DNA from: Nocardia vaccinii NBRC 15922
GTDB lineage: Bacteria > Actinomycetota > Actinomycetes > Mycobacteriales > Mycobacteriaceae
Assembly (NCBI RefSeq): GCF_001613305.1
Contig: NZ_BDCC01000006.1
Span: 1-45,775, forward strand
Direction of reading: 5' to 3'
Length of the DNA: 45,775 bases
In this document: positions 39,301-45,775 of the stretch, piece after piece
Layout: the number at the start of each line of letters is the position of its first letter
Position numbering within the stretch: the stretch's first letter is position 1
Made by a program: the position numbers and the translations under genes
The notes under the pieces: generated by a model
What the model saw: only the letters and a program-made list of their open reading frames with translations
The model's database searches: none
Told to the model about the DNA's origin: nothing

Positions 39301-39770
39301 GCATAGGTGTGGCCGATATCCGAGACGATGTGGATCGTGCCGCAACCGCGCAGTTCGGCGCGTTTGGCCGAGGCCACGATGGCATTGCGATTCACCACGT
39401 CGACGGTGTCCGGGGTTACGCGGACGAACAGCGCCTCGAGTGCCGCTCGATCGCCCTGGGCCGGTGCGGTGTTGAGCACCATCGCGCCGGCCGGGAGCTT
39501 GGTCACCGCCGAACACGGAATGTTCGCCTCCAGATCCACCGGGACCTGCGACATCAGCGGCGCCTCGACGTTGCCGAGCGTGCCGTGCTGCGGCCAGTTC
39601 ACCTCCGAGGTGGTCTGGTTCACCGGCAGGAACGGGGTCGCCACCGCGAACAGCGCGCCCAGGATCCCGGCGATCAGGGCGATCAGCCGGGCCGTGCGGA
39701 AGTCTCGGGACCTCGCTCGTGTAGCGGCGGGGTTCGGGTCTGTCAAGACAGCAGTAGCGGCGTCGGGCAC
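36348..39770 (-). CDS. embB: Arabinosyltransferase, Emb family (EmbB-like)
   Basis: This 1140-aa GT-C membrane enzyme polymerises arabinan from decaprenyl-phosphoryl-arabinose and belongs to the ethambutol target family. An N-terminal span and periplasmic domain are followed by the catalytic Asp pair Asp290/Asp291 in ANTSDDGYILTMVR. Met297 aligns with Met306 of M. tuberculosis EmbB. About 14 further spans and a large C-terminal carbohydrate-binding domain follow (NDVLVEPNP, FTPNGVPSDL, WAVGLQFPCQQPFLH). The C-terminus TATRSGLWSPGRMR and the position beside accD4 favour EmbB; the subtype is tentative. Compared with its paralog it has about 17 extra residues after PRLG (GLRSNQQTPGLRSNQNTQ), encoded by a 27-bp palindromic tandem repeat. 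GTG 39770 is the likely start, without a clear ribosome-binding site. Confidence 0.95.
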   Translation of the reverse strand: MPDAATAVLTDPNPAATRARSRDFRTARLIALIAGILGALFAVATPFLPVNQTTSEVNWPQHGTLGNVEAPLMSQVPVDLEANIPCSAVTKLPAGAMVLNTAPAQGDRAALEALFVRVTPDTVDVVNRNAIVASAKRAELRGCGTIHIVSDIGHTYAAFEGLTTQVDQAGPDGTTTKVTVPVEGTQVGDLRPQVVGVFSDLKGAVPAGLSFHMTVDSRFTSTPTITKLTASIAALLCTLIALGALARLDSGDERGHRRIFPRHWLKPTWADGAVIGTLVVWHFIGANTSDDGYILTMVRVAPHAGYLANYFRWYGVPEAPFGWYYDVIQAFAHISTASPWVRIPATLCAIACWMVISREVVPRLGRGLRSNQQTPGLRSNQNTQVRFGSVPLWTGGLVFLAFWLPYDNGLRSEPIVALGVLLTWVSIERAIATGRLMPAAIAVLAAAFTLAAAPTGLNCIAALLAGIRPLVRIVVRRRRVLADSGRNRWDRSFLGSTLPLLAPIAAAGLLVLTVVYNDQTFAGIQEADRLRQQTGPNLAWYEDYLRYYYLFVETVDGSVSRRFAFLVMILCLVTTMLVLLRRRRVPGIASAPTWRLIGVVFGTIFLMMFNPTKWTHHFGAYAGIAGSLAAVTAVAVSATALRSRKNRSIFLAALLFTLAVSFSGINGYWYVSSYGVPWFDKMVVLHGIKSNTVILVLFGLALILVGWQALREGYAKPPASAKSVRGRRIRKFAAIPLTVVAAAMVLFEVLSLAKGAYSQYPAFSLGRSNIDALGGNSCGLANDVLVEPNPNEGRLQPIIDRANPPAKGDPLAGADPSGFTPNGVPSDLKADAVEVKPGTGNTSSQSVGANFAEGQNAGTGGGSIQHPGVNGSTVALPFGLDPAKTPIMGSYQEGLQTPAHLTSSWYQLPPRSAQSPLVVVTAAGRILSYDQTGAMQYGQNLVLEYGKRRADGTVQSEGSYVPRDVGPAPSWRNLRIPLDKLAPDTDVVRIVADRRVLIGDQWLAFTPPRVPKLRTLNTFLGSKQPVLEDWAVGLQFPCQQPFLHRYGVADMPNYRILPDRPLAVSSTDTWQAEEFGGPLGFTQMLASSTTIPTYLKDNWARDWGSLERYDRYVPEATPATITTGTATRSGLWSPGRMRSY
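38628..38673. repeat. In-frame 27-bp tandem palindromic repeat in embB-like gene
   Basis: An identical 19-mer, TTGATTGCTCCGCAATCCT, occurs at 38628-38646 and 38655-38673, 27 bp apart. Each contains the palindrome GATTGC tcc GCAATC. The repeat adds two 9-residue units (GLRSNQxTx) to a cytoplasmic-type loop that is short in the paralogous protein. Confidence 0.9.
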
Positions 39771-40296
39771 CGGGTGATCGTAACTGTGTTTTTGGCCTCT
39801 GTGTCTATGGCGTCCGCTTCGCTGCGGCGGGGTTTTCGGCGCTGTAAGGCTCGTCGTTCAGCCCTGTGTTTTTGGCCTTCGCTTCGCTCCGGCGGGGTTT
39901 TCGGCGCTATAAGGCTCGTCGTTCAGCCCACGAGACTCGGCCTTCGGCCATGCGCTTCGAGGGTTGAACGATGAGCCCGCGCCGAAAACCTTGGCGTTGG
40001 CGTTGTTGAACCTATCGCTTCGCGGGCGATTTCCGGCGGGACGGAGACGCTTCGCCGCTGGGCGCGTCGGCCTTTGCCTGGCTTGGCTTCGGCGGGTTTT
40101 CGGTGTTCGAGGTTTGTCGTTGTGTGGTCGAGCCTCGGGCTTCGGTCATGTGCTCGTGGGCGATTTCCGGCGGGACGCAACGCTCCGCTCGGCGCATTGG
40201 TCTTTCGCCCCGCTTCGGCGGGTTTCAGGTTCCGACGGTGAGCTGCGGCGCAGACTGGGGTCGGTGTTTCTTGTCGGACCGGACCTGGCGCGTTGC
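39771..40296. repeat. Repeat-filled intergenic region between emb genes
   Basis: These 526 bp contain no supported gene. Two direct repeats, 39784-39863 and 39864-39928, share CTGTGTTTTTGGCCT at one end and GGCTCGTCGTTCAGCC at the other, with the core CTTCGCTnCGGCGGGG in between. Degenerate copies of the core follow near 40083-40112 and 40208-40222. A separate exact 20-mer, GGGCGATTTCCGGCGGGACG, occurs at 40024-40043 and 40158-40177. Confidence 0.85.
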
Positions 40297-43200
40297 TCAC
40301 TTCTCCTTGATCGGGGGTTGCTTCTTCCAGCCCCAGGTGTTCTGCACCGTGACGTCGATGGTGGCGGGGGTGGATCGCGGGGTGTAGGGGGTGAAGCGGA
40401 CCAGGGAGCCCCAGTCTCGGCCCCAGTCGTTGTCGAGGTAGGCGGGGACGGTTTCGGCCTTCAGGAGTAGGCCGGTCCAGCCGAGCGGGCCGCCGCCGAT
40501 ATCGTCCTGCCAGGCGTTGGAGGCGTCCGAGCCGGTGCGGTCGGGCAGGATACGCCACTTCGGGACCTCGGCGACGCCGTCACGGTGGTCGAAGGGGCGC
40601 TGGCAGGGGAACGCCAGGCCGACGTGCCAGTCCTCCAGGACCGGATCATGTTTTCCCACTACCGAATTCAACGTCTCCAGCCGGGGCAGGCGGGGTGGGG
40701 TGACCGCGAGCCACTGCTTGGCGGTCAGGTCGTTCGCGACCGCCACGATGCGAACGGCGTTGGCCTGTGCGGGAATTCGGTCCAGCGGAATTCGCATGTT
40801 CCGCCAGGACGGTGCGCCGCCGATATCCAGCGGGACGAACGAGCCGAGCGCGGCTTCCGTGCCGTCCGGTGCGCGATGGGCGAATTCGACGCTCAGATCC
40901 TGGCCGTAGGTGACCACGCCGTCCTTGTCGACCGACTTGATCCGGCCCGCCGCGGTCACCACCAGCATCCGATAGGCCGGATCGCTTTGCGCCCGTGCCA
41001 GATCCAGTCGATACCACTGCGAGGTCAGATGGGCCTGCTGTTTGTCGCCGGCGGTGTAACTGCCCATCACCGGCGTGCGGGCCGGGTCCAGGCCGAACGG
41101 GAGGGCGACCGTACTGCCGTTGACGCCGGGGCGGTCGGTCGTGCCGCCCCCGGTTCCGGCCGCGGTGGTGCGGGTGGTCTTGTTCTGCGAATCCTGGTTG
41201 ACCGAGTTCGCGCCGCCGGTCGAGGTCTCCTCGGCGTCGGCGGTCAGATCCTCGGCGACGCCGTTCGGGGTGAATCCGGTGCTGTCCGCGGACAGGCCGT
41301 TCGCGGCCGGACCGGAATACGGGGTGAGCAGCGAATCCGCGGTATTCGTTTCCACCAGAACGTCGTCGGCGAGGGCGCACGTGTTCCCGGCCAGCGCACG
41401 CAGATTCGACTTCGCGATCGAGTACGCCGGGTACTGGGTGATCGCGGCTTTGCCCAGCGAGGCGACCTCGAACAGCACCATGACCGCGGCGGCGATGGTC
41501 AGCGGTTGTACGGCGAATCGGTCGAACCGTCGACGCGAACCCGGAGCGTCCTTGTGCCGGTACGGTTCCCGGTAGTACTGCCAGGCCGCGAGCAGCAGGC
41601 ACAGCACCGCCAGGCCCAGGAACGCCGTGGAGAAGCCCTTGCCGAGGAGCAGCGGGGCCTTGTCGTACCAGGACACCCCGTAACTCGACACGTACCACCA
41701 GCCGTTGGATCCGGTGAACGTCACCGCCAACAGGAAGAACACCCCGGCGGCGAATATCGATCGGTTGTATCGTGCGCGAATTCCGTTGGTGCCCACCGCG
41801 ACCGCGGTCAGCGCGGCCACCGATCCGGCCAGGCCCGCGTAGACGCCGAAGTGGTGCGTCCACTTGGTCGGCGTGAACATCATCAGCAGCAGCGACATGA
41901 AGACGACGCCCTGGATACGCGCGGACGGCCCGCGCGAGGTCCCCGGAATTCGGCCGTTCTTGCGCAACATCACCAGAACACATACCGCCAGGCACAGCAG
42001 CAGGCCCAGGATTCCGAAGCGGCGCGAGAGCGACCCGTCGGGAGACAACGACAGCAACGCATCCCAGCGGGTGCGTTCGTCGAACCAGGCGGCATTGGGA
42101 CCGATGATGGTGCGGACGCGGGTCGCCTCCAGCACCGCGGCCAGTGTCTGATCGGCGAAGACCACCACCAGAACAAGCGTTCCCGCGGCCACGCCGGGAG
42201 CCAGCACCGAACCGTAACGCAGGATGATCGAACCGATTCCGCCCCGCGCCGCCCCCGGCACCTCGCGGCCCGAACCGTGCCGCGCGCGTTTGATGATGAT
42301 CTGCAGCACCGGACGAGATCCGGCGATCATGGCGGCGATGCAGATCAGCCCGGTCGGCCCGGCGGCGAGGGAGAACGCCGCGATGAGCATGCCGATCGCG
42401 GCCGGCAGCAGTCGGCCGGTGGCGATCGCCCGCTCGATCGACGCCCAGGTCAGCAACGCGCCCAACGCGATCAGCGGTTCCGGGCGCAGGCCGTTGTCGT
42501 AGGGCAGCCAGGCGGCCAGGAAGATCAGCCCGCCGGTCCACAGTGCCACCCGGTCCCGGCGCACCCGAGCACCCAAGCGCGGCAACACTTCCCGGCTGAT
42601 CACCAACCAGCACAGGATTCCGGCCAGCAGGGCGGGCAGGCGCATCCAGAGACTCGAATCGCTGATCCGGGTCATCCAGGACAGCACCTCGTACGGCCAG
42701 CCGAAAGGCGCCTCGGCCACGCCGAACCAGCGGTAGTAATTGGACATATAGCCCGAATGTCTGGCTGTGCGAGCCATATTCAGGATGTAGCCGTCATCGG
42801 AGGTATTCGCGCCGATGATGTGCCACAGCACCAGCGTGCCCAGCACGACCGCGTCGGCGAGGGTGAACCGCCACCACCGCGCGGGCAGGAACCGGCGCGG
42901 GCGGCGGCCGTCGGCGGTATCGATCAGATGCAGCGCGATCAGCGCGATGACGGTGAACAGCACCGCGCCCACGGTCGCCGCGGTCTTCAGCACGCTCGGC
43001 GAGGAGGAGAACCGCGCGTCGATGTCGGCGTGCAGATGCGCGTCACCGAGCTGGGCGCGGGTCAGATCGGTGAAGACGCCCACCACCTGTGGCCGCACAT
43101 CCCCGGCGACGGTATTGGTGAACGGCGTGGCGTCCTTGCGGTGCACGCCGGTCAGGGTGGCTGTCGTCGCGGCGACCGTGGATTCGAGGGTGAACTCGGC

Positions 43201-43641
43201 ACATCCGGCGACCTCGGCGACCGGCGCGGACAGCACCGGGATTTCGCGCTGCAACACCGAGAACGTGCGCCCGGCGCCCGGCTCGTCGCTCACCCGCACG
43301 AGCAGCCCCCTGGCCGAGGCCTTCGACGCCTCGGCCGGCACGGTGGACAGCACGGTCCCGCTGGACAGCTCTCGCAGAACCGTGCACGGCAGCGAAAGAC
43401 GCAGTTCGAGCGGTGTATACGACACCAGCGGCGCGTCGACGTCCACCGACTGCGGCTGCGGCCAGTCCAGCGTCGCCCGATCCTGCCGCACCGGCAGCAG
43501 TGGCGTGATCACCGCCAACAGGACTGCCAGCACCCCCGAAACGAGAGCAACCAGCCGGACACGGGAGAACCCGGGGGAGTCAGCGCGCACGATCCCCGAT
43601 GCTAGCCATCCACCCGTTCGATTCCCCCTCGCGGGCTCCAC
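40297..43641 (-). CDS. Arabinosyltransferase, Emb family (second copy)
   Basis: This 1114-aa paralog has the same layout: first span, periplasmic N-domain, catalytic pair Asp282/Asp283 in ANTSDDGYILNMAR, a multi-span membrane domain (PTKWTHHFGVYAG and SNGWWYVSSYGVSW are family blocks) and a C-terminal carbohydrate-binding domain (DDVLVETNTAD, WHVGLAFPCQRPFDH). Met289 is at the position of EmbB Met306, so the classic ethambutol-resistance substitution is absent. Its C-terminus (TVQNTWGWKKQPPIKEK) lacks the SGLWSPG ending of the other copy. Whether it corresponds to EmbC or EmbA cannot be settled by eye. GTG 43641 is the likely start. It is upstream of the EmbB-like gene, separated by 526 bp of repeats, so co-transcription is uncertain. 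Confidence 0.94.
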   Translation of the reverse strand: MEPARGNRTGGWLASGIVRADSPGFSRVRLVALVSGVLAVLLAVITPLLPVRQDRATLDWPQPQSVDVDAPLVSYTPLELRLSLPCTVLRELSSGTVLSTVPAEASKASARGLLVRVSDEPGAGRTFSVLQREIPVLSAPVAEVAGCAEFTLESTVAATTATLTGVHRKDATPFTNTVAGDVRPQVVGVFTDLTRAQLGDAHLHADIDARFSSSPSVLKTAATVGAVLFTVIALIALHLIDTADGRRPRRFLPARWWRFTLADAVVLGTLVLWHIIGANTSDDGYILNMARTARHSGYMSNYYRWFGVAEAPFGWPYEVLSWMTRISDSSLWMRLPALLAGILCWLVISREVLPRLGARVRRDRVALWTGGLIFLAAWLPYDNGLRPEPLIALGALLTWASIERAIATGRLLPAAIGMLIAAFSLAAGPTGLICIAAMIAGSRPVLQIIIKRARHGSGREVPGAARGGIGSIILRYGSVLAPGVAAGTLVLVVVFADQTLAAVLEATRVRTIIGPNAAWFDERTRWDALLSLSPDGSLSRRFGILGLLLCLAVCVLVMLRKNGRIPGTSRGPSARIQGVVFMSLLLMMFTPTKWTHHFGVYAGLAGSVAALTAVAVGTNGIRARYNRSIFAAGVFFLLAVTFTGSNGWWYVSSYGVSWYDKAPLLLGKGFSTAFLGLAVLCLLLAAWQYYREPYRHKDAPGSRRRFDRFAVQPLTIAAAVMVLFEVASLGKAAITQYPAYSIAKSNLRALAGNTCALADDVLVETNTADSLLTPYSGPAANGLSADSTGFTPNGVAEDLTADAEETSTGGANSVNQDSQNKTTRTTAAGTGGGTTDRPGVNGSTVALPFGLDPARTPVMGSYTAGDKQQAHLTSQWYRLDLARAQSDPAYRMLVVTAAGRIKSVDKDGVVTYGQDLSVEFAHRAPDGTEAALGSFVPLDIGGAPSWRNMRIPLDRIPAQANAVRIVAVANDLTAKQWLAVTPPRLPRLETLNSVVGKHDPVLEDWHVGLAFPCQRPFDHRDGVAEVPKWRILPDRTGSDASNAWQDDIGGGPLGWTGLLLKAETVPAYLDNDWGRDWGSLVRFTPYTPRSTPATIDVTVQNTWGWKKQPPIKEK

Positions 43642-43780
43642 CTCGCCGTGATCCCCGCCACACGTCGCTGGGGATCAGGCGAGATGCCGCAGCCCGGGAC
43701 GCGACGAATACCGGCTGGACAACCTGAATCCCTACCGTCATGATCGCCGGGTACCGCTCTTCCGATCCGGGGTTGATGAT

Positions 43781-44248
43781 ATGTCGTTGGTGGGAAAATC
43801 CTTGCTGGCCATGGTGATCGTGGCCACCGGGGTGTTGGGAGTGCGCGCGGCCGGGACCGCGAACGCGGCAGGAGATTTGTACGGCGCGATCGCTACCGGA
43901 ATGGGCCATGCCGGCTCGGCGGTCGACTATCCGAACCAGTCTGCCGCGGATGAAGCCGCTCTGGCCGCGTGCCGTCGGGTGGGCGGGGGCGAACGCGCGT
44001 GCGTTGTGCTGACCCGGATGCGCAACGAATGCGGCTCACTGGTCGAGAAGGACGCACAAAACGTTCTGGGGCCCATCACTTTGTCGGCCGTCATGCCCCT
44101 CTACTACACGGGAAACGGTCCGACGCGCGCTGCCGCCGAGCGGAAGGCGAAAGCCTCCCCCGACAACCAACTCGATGAGCCGCTGATCCTGCGGGTCATC
44201 AGACCGGCGTTCGTCGTGGATACTGTGTGCACCGCCAACGCCGGGTGA
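43781..44248 (+). CDS. Small secreted protein, DUF4189-like
   Basis: This 155-aa exported protein has the signal peptide SLLAMVIVATGVLGVRAAG with probable cleavage after TANA. The mature part starts AGDLYGAIATGMG, the opening typical of DUF4189 proteins. It has a repeat-like DEAALAACRRVGGGERACVV with paired Cys residues, another Cys in RNECGSLVEKD, and one near the C-terminus (DTVCTANAG), suggesting disulfides. Function is unknown. It lies alone on the plus strand, divergent from the second emb gene (139 bp apart). ATG 43781 is the only start that gives a signal peptide. Confidence 0.85.
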   Translation: MSLVGKSLLAMVIVATGVLGVRAAGTANAAGDLYGAIATGMGHAGSAVDYPNQSAADEAALAACRRVGGGERACVVLTRMRNECGSLVEKDAQNVLGPITLSAVMPLYYTGNGPTRAAAERKAKASPDNQLDEPLILRVIRPAFVVDTVCTANAG

Positions 44249-44450
44249 ATCGGTCGGCGGCTGGGCTGCCGGTACGGCACCCACCCATCTCCTGTGCTCT
44301 CCAGCCGACCGGCTTCCGGCACAACAAGTCTCCGAGAGATCCCGCTCGACATCCTCATCGCGCACGGCGCGGAAAGTTGTCAGCTCGCGAAACGCTCGCA
44401 GGCGGCGTGGTTCGCTCTCGCATGTCTGCCGGTCCGTCCGAGGTGCCGGA

Positions 44451-45775
44451 TCAGGTCCGGCCGCGCACGTCCCAGAGCCGTACGCCATCGACGTATTGCC
44501 CAGGGACGTCGAGTAATTGGTCGAGGACGGTGCGCAGGGCGTCGCCGTTGCGGGTGGGTGGGAGGACGACGATGTCGGCGTTCCAATAGCGCAGGTCTTT
44601 TCGGGCCCGATCGCGGGTGGTGGCGTCGATGCGCGGAATGCGGCCGGTGCGTTCGACATCCATCAGCAGACCCGCGGTGGGCCGGTCGATGGGGCCGTAG
44701 CCGCCCTTCTTGTCGGCCATGGGGCCGACGAAATAGCCTCCGGCGATGGGGAAGTCGAAGTTCGCGGCGTACTGCCAGCGCAGCGGGCGGGCGTCCAGGC
44801 GGGTCGGCGGTGGCGCGATGACCACCGAGCCGCCGCTGACGTACCGCTCGACCGTGCCGTCGGTGAAGAAGGACGGTACGTCCGGGCGGTGGGTGACCGG
44901 CAGGATCGTCGGGGCCAGCGGGACCAGCGCCAGGGCCAGGGCGGCGAACCAGATCAGCGGTCGCGGTTCGGTCAGCGAAATTCGCCAATAGCCCAGCGCG
45001 CGTTCGGTTGCCAGCGCCAGTATCACCGCGATCGCCGGGACGGCGGCCATGGTGAACCGCGTCTCGAGCATGGTGTCCAGCAGGGGCAGATTCTCCAGCC
45101 AATGCCACGGGAGGGTGATCCCGGTCGAATGCGTGCCGAACATCGCCGGCGTGCCCAGGGACAGCACGCCGAAGCCGAGGATCACCGCCGCACACGCGCG
45201 CACCACGCGATAACCCGCAAGCTCATCGGCCGAACGAATGCGCTTGCGCCACAGCAGTATCGCGGCCACCGCCACGAGAATCAGCAGCGGCCAGCCGAAA
45301 TACGCGTTCTGTTCGGTGGGATTGATCGCGACGTTCTGTCCCGGTGCGAATTCCCCGCCCAGCGATTCGGACGGAAACTGCGTCAGCGTCTTCACGTCGT
45401 TGCCCATCGGTCCATGATCGATGGAGCTGTAACTCTGCGGTCCGCAGAACTGCCACCACAGCGGAATCGCGGTGAGCGCCACCGTGATCAGGGCCGCACC
45501 CAGCACCGTGGGCGTGAGCACCCGCAGCACGCGCAGCCCGGCTCGCGGCCGATGCAGGTAGTACACGATCGCGAAAACCCCGAACGCGAGCGAGAAGATC
45601 AGCAGCGGTTCCTCACCCAGCGCGATCTGCAGTGTCAGCAGTGCGGCCAACAGCACGGTGTTCGATTTGCCTCCGCTTCGCTGCGGTGGGTTCGCGGCCC
45701 TGGAGGTCTCGCCGTTCGGCCTCGTGCCGGGTACTCGTTCCTCGCACCCGTCACGCGTCCGAACGGCGAGGCGGG
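44451..45775 (-). CDS. Polytopic membrane protein, probable GT-C-type, 5' end outside window
   Basis: This is the C-terminal part (at least 401 aa from the GTG at 45656) of a membrane protein whose frame stays open to the right edge. About six or seven hydrophobic spans are visible, for example VLLAALLTLQIALG, LLIFSLAFGVFAIVYYL and LIWFAALALALVPLAP. A hydrophilic C-terminal domain follows, containing FPIAGGYFVGPMADKKG and a final IVVLPPTRNGDALRTVLDQL. This resembles actinobacterial GT-C-like or YfhO-like glycosyltransferases, but the N-terminal catalytic loop is not in the window, so the family and substrate are uncertain. A dispersed repeat element lies within the open frame at 45669-45706. 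It does not resemble an Emb or AftA protein in what is visible. Confidence 0.75.
   Translation of the reverse strand, partial: RLAVRTRDGCEERVPGTRPNGETSRAANPPQRSGGKSNTVLLAALLTLQIALGEEPLLIFSLAFGVFAIVYYLHRPRAGLRVLRVLTPTVLGAALITVALTAIPLWWQFCGPQSYSSIDHGPMGNDVKTLTQFPSESLGGEFAPGQNVAINPTEQNAYFGWPLLILVAVAAILLWRKRIRSADELAGYRVVRACAAVILGFGVLSLGTPAMFGTHSTGITLPWHWLENLPLLDTMLETRFTMAAVPAIAVILALATERALGYWRISLTEPRPLIWFAALALALVPLAPTILPVTHRPDVPSFFTDGTVERYVSGGSVVIAPPPTRLDARPLRWQYAANFDFPIAGGYFVGPMADKKGGYGPIDRPTAGLLMDVERTGRIPRIDATTRDRARKDLRYWNADIVVLPPTRNGDALRTVLDQLLDVPGQYVDGVRLWDVRGRT
45669..45706 (+). repeat. Dispersed GC-rich repeat element within an open frame
   Basis: GCCTCCGCTTCGCTGCGGTG followed by GGTTCGCGGCCCTGGAGG differs at only a few bases from the element at 24720-24756. 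It continues into a larger inverted repeat: CTCGCCGTTCGG (45708-45719) pairs with CCGAACGGCGAG (45759-45770). The minus-strand membrane-protein frame reads through it without a stop (NPPQRSGGKSNT). Confidence 0.75.

Noticed and set aside
37920..39974. A 684-aa plus-strand frame opposite the EmbB-like gene
   Set aside because: It is an antisense shadow with no domain, running out into the repeat region.
39784..40177. Possible CRISPR array in the repeats between emb genes
   Set aside because: Repeat units differ in length, adjoin without spacers, and are not regularly spaced. There are no cas genes nearby.
40585..43605. A 1006-aa plus-strand frame opposite the second emb gene
   Set aside because: It is an antisense shadow; the emb frame has all family motifs.

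Overview
The window is high-GC actinobacterial DNA from a mycolic-acid-producing member of the Mycobacteriales, most likely a Nocardia or close relative. The evidence is a conserved cell-envelope locus in recognisable order: Cof-type HAD hydrolase, peptidoglycan amidase, glf, glfT2, PAP2 phosphatase, ubiA-type DPPR synthase, aftB, mycolyltransferases (antigen 85 family), Culp6-type cutinase, fadD32, pks13, accD4, and then converging emb arabinosyltransferase genes. This is the arrangement known from M. tuberculosis Rv3813c to Rv3793, with local differences. No assignment here was checked against a database; all rest on motifs, length and gene order.

Layout. 1-2.8 kb: an ABC permease, a four-TM Pro/Tyr/Gln-rich protein and a HAD phosphatase. 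3.2-7.5 kb: a divergent pair of peptidoglycan enzymes, an exported PGRP/amidase-2 protein and a SpoIID/LytB protein with a long Pro/Ala tail. 7.7-10.4 kb: an apparently self-regulated TipA-like MerR regulator and two more four-TM proteins related to the one at 1.1 kb. 10.6-17.4 kb: a tightly packed operon for galactan and arabinan synthesis (glf, glfT2, PAP2, ubiA, aftB) with overlapping or near-overlapping ends. 17.7-24.7 kb: four mycolyltransferase genes in a row, three followed by a clear hairpin terminator, so probably transcribed as separate units. All four keep the Ser/Glu/His triad, and the last carries C-terminal LGFP repeats. 25.0-26.5 kb: a DUF732-type lipoprotein whose stop overlaps the start of the Culp6-like cutinase. 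27.3-36.0 kb: fadD32-pks13-accD4, the mycolate condensation operon, followed by a small DUF5988-like gene. 36.3-43.6 kb: a perfect 18-bp bidirectional terminator, then two emb genes on the minus strand separated by a repeat-filled 526-bp gap. 43.8-45.8 kb: a small secreted DUF4189-like protein and a polytopic membrane protein cut by the window edge.

Together the genes make and join the layers of the mycolyl-arabinogalactan-peptidoglycan wall. Glf and GlfT2 make galactan. UbiA and the PAP2 phosphatase make the decaprenyl-phosphoryl-arabinose precursor used by AftB and the Emb proteins. FadD32, Pks13 and AccD4 make the mycolate, and the antigen 85 proteins transfer it to arabinan. The amidase and SpoIID proteins probably trim the peptidoglycan underneath.

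I did not find a clearly new multi-gene system. The less-described features are: a dispersed GC-rich palindromic repeat family, one copy of which sits inside an open reading frame; a 27-nt palindromic repeat inserted in frame in an emb gene; the three-member Pro/Tyr/Gln-rich four-TM protein family around glf; and the divergent amidase/SpoIID pair.
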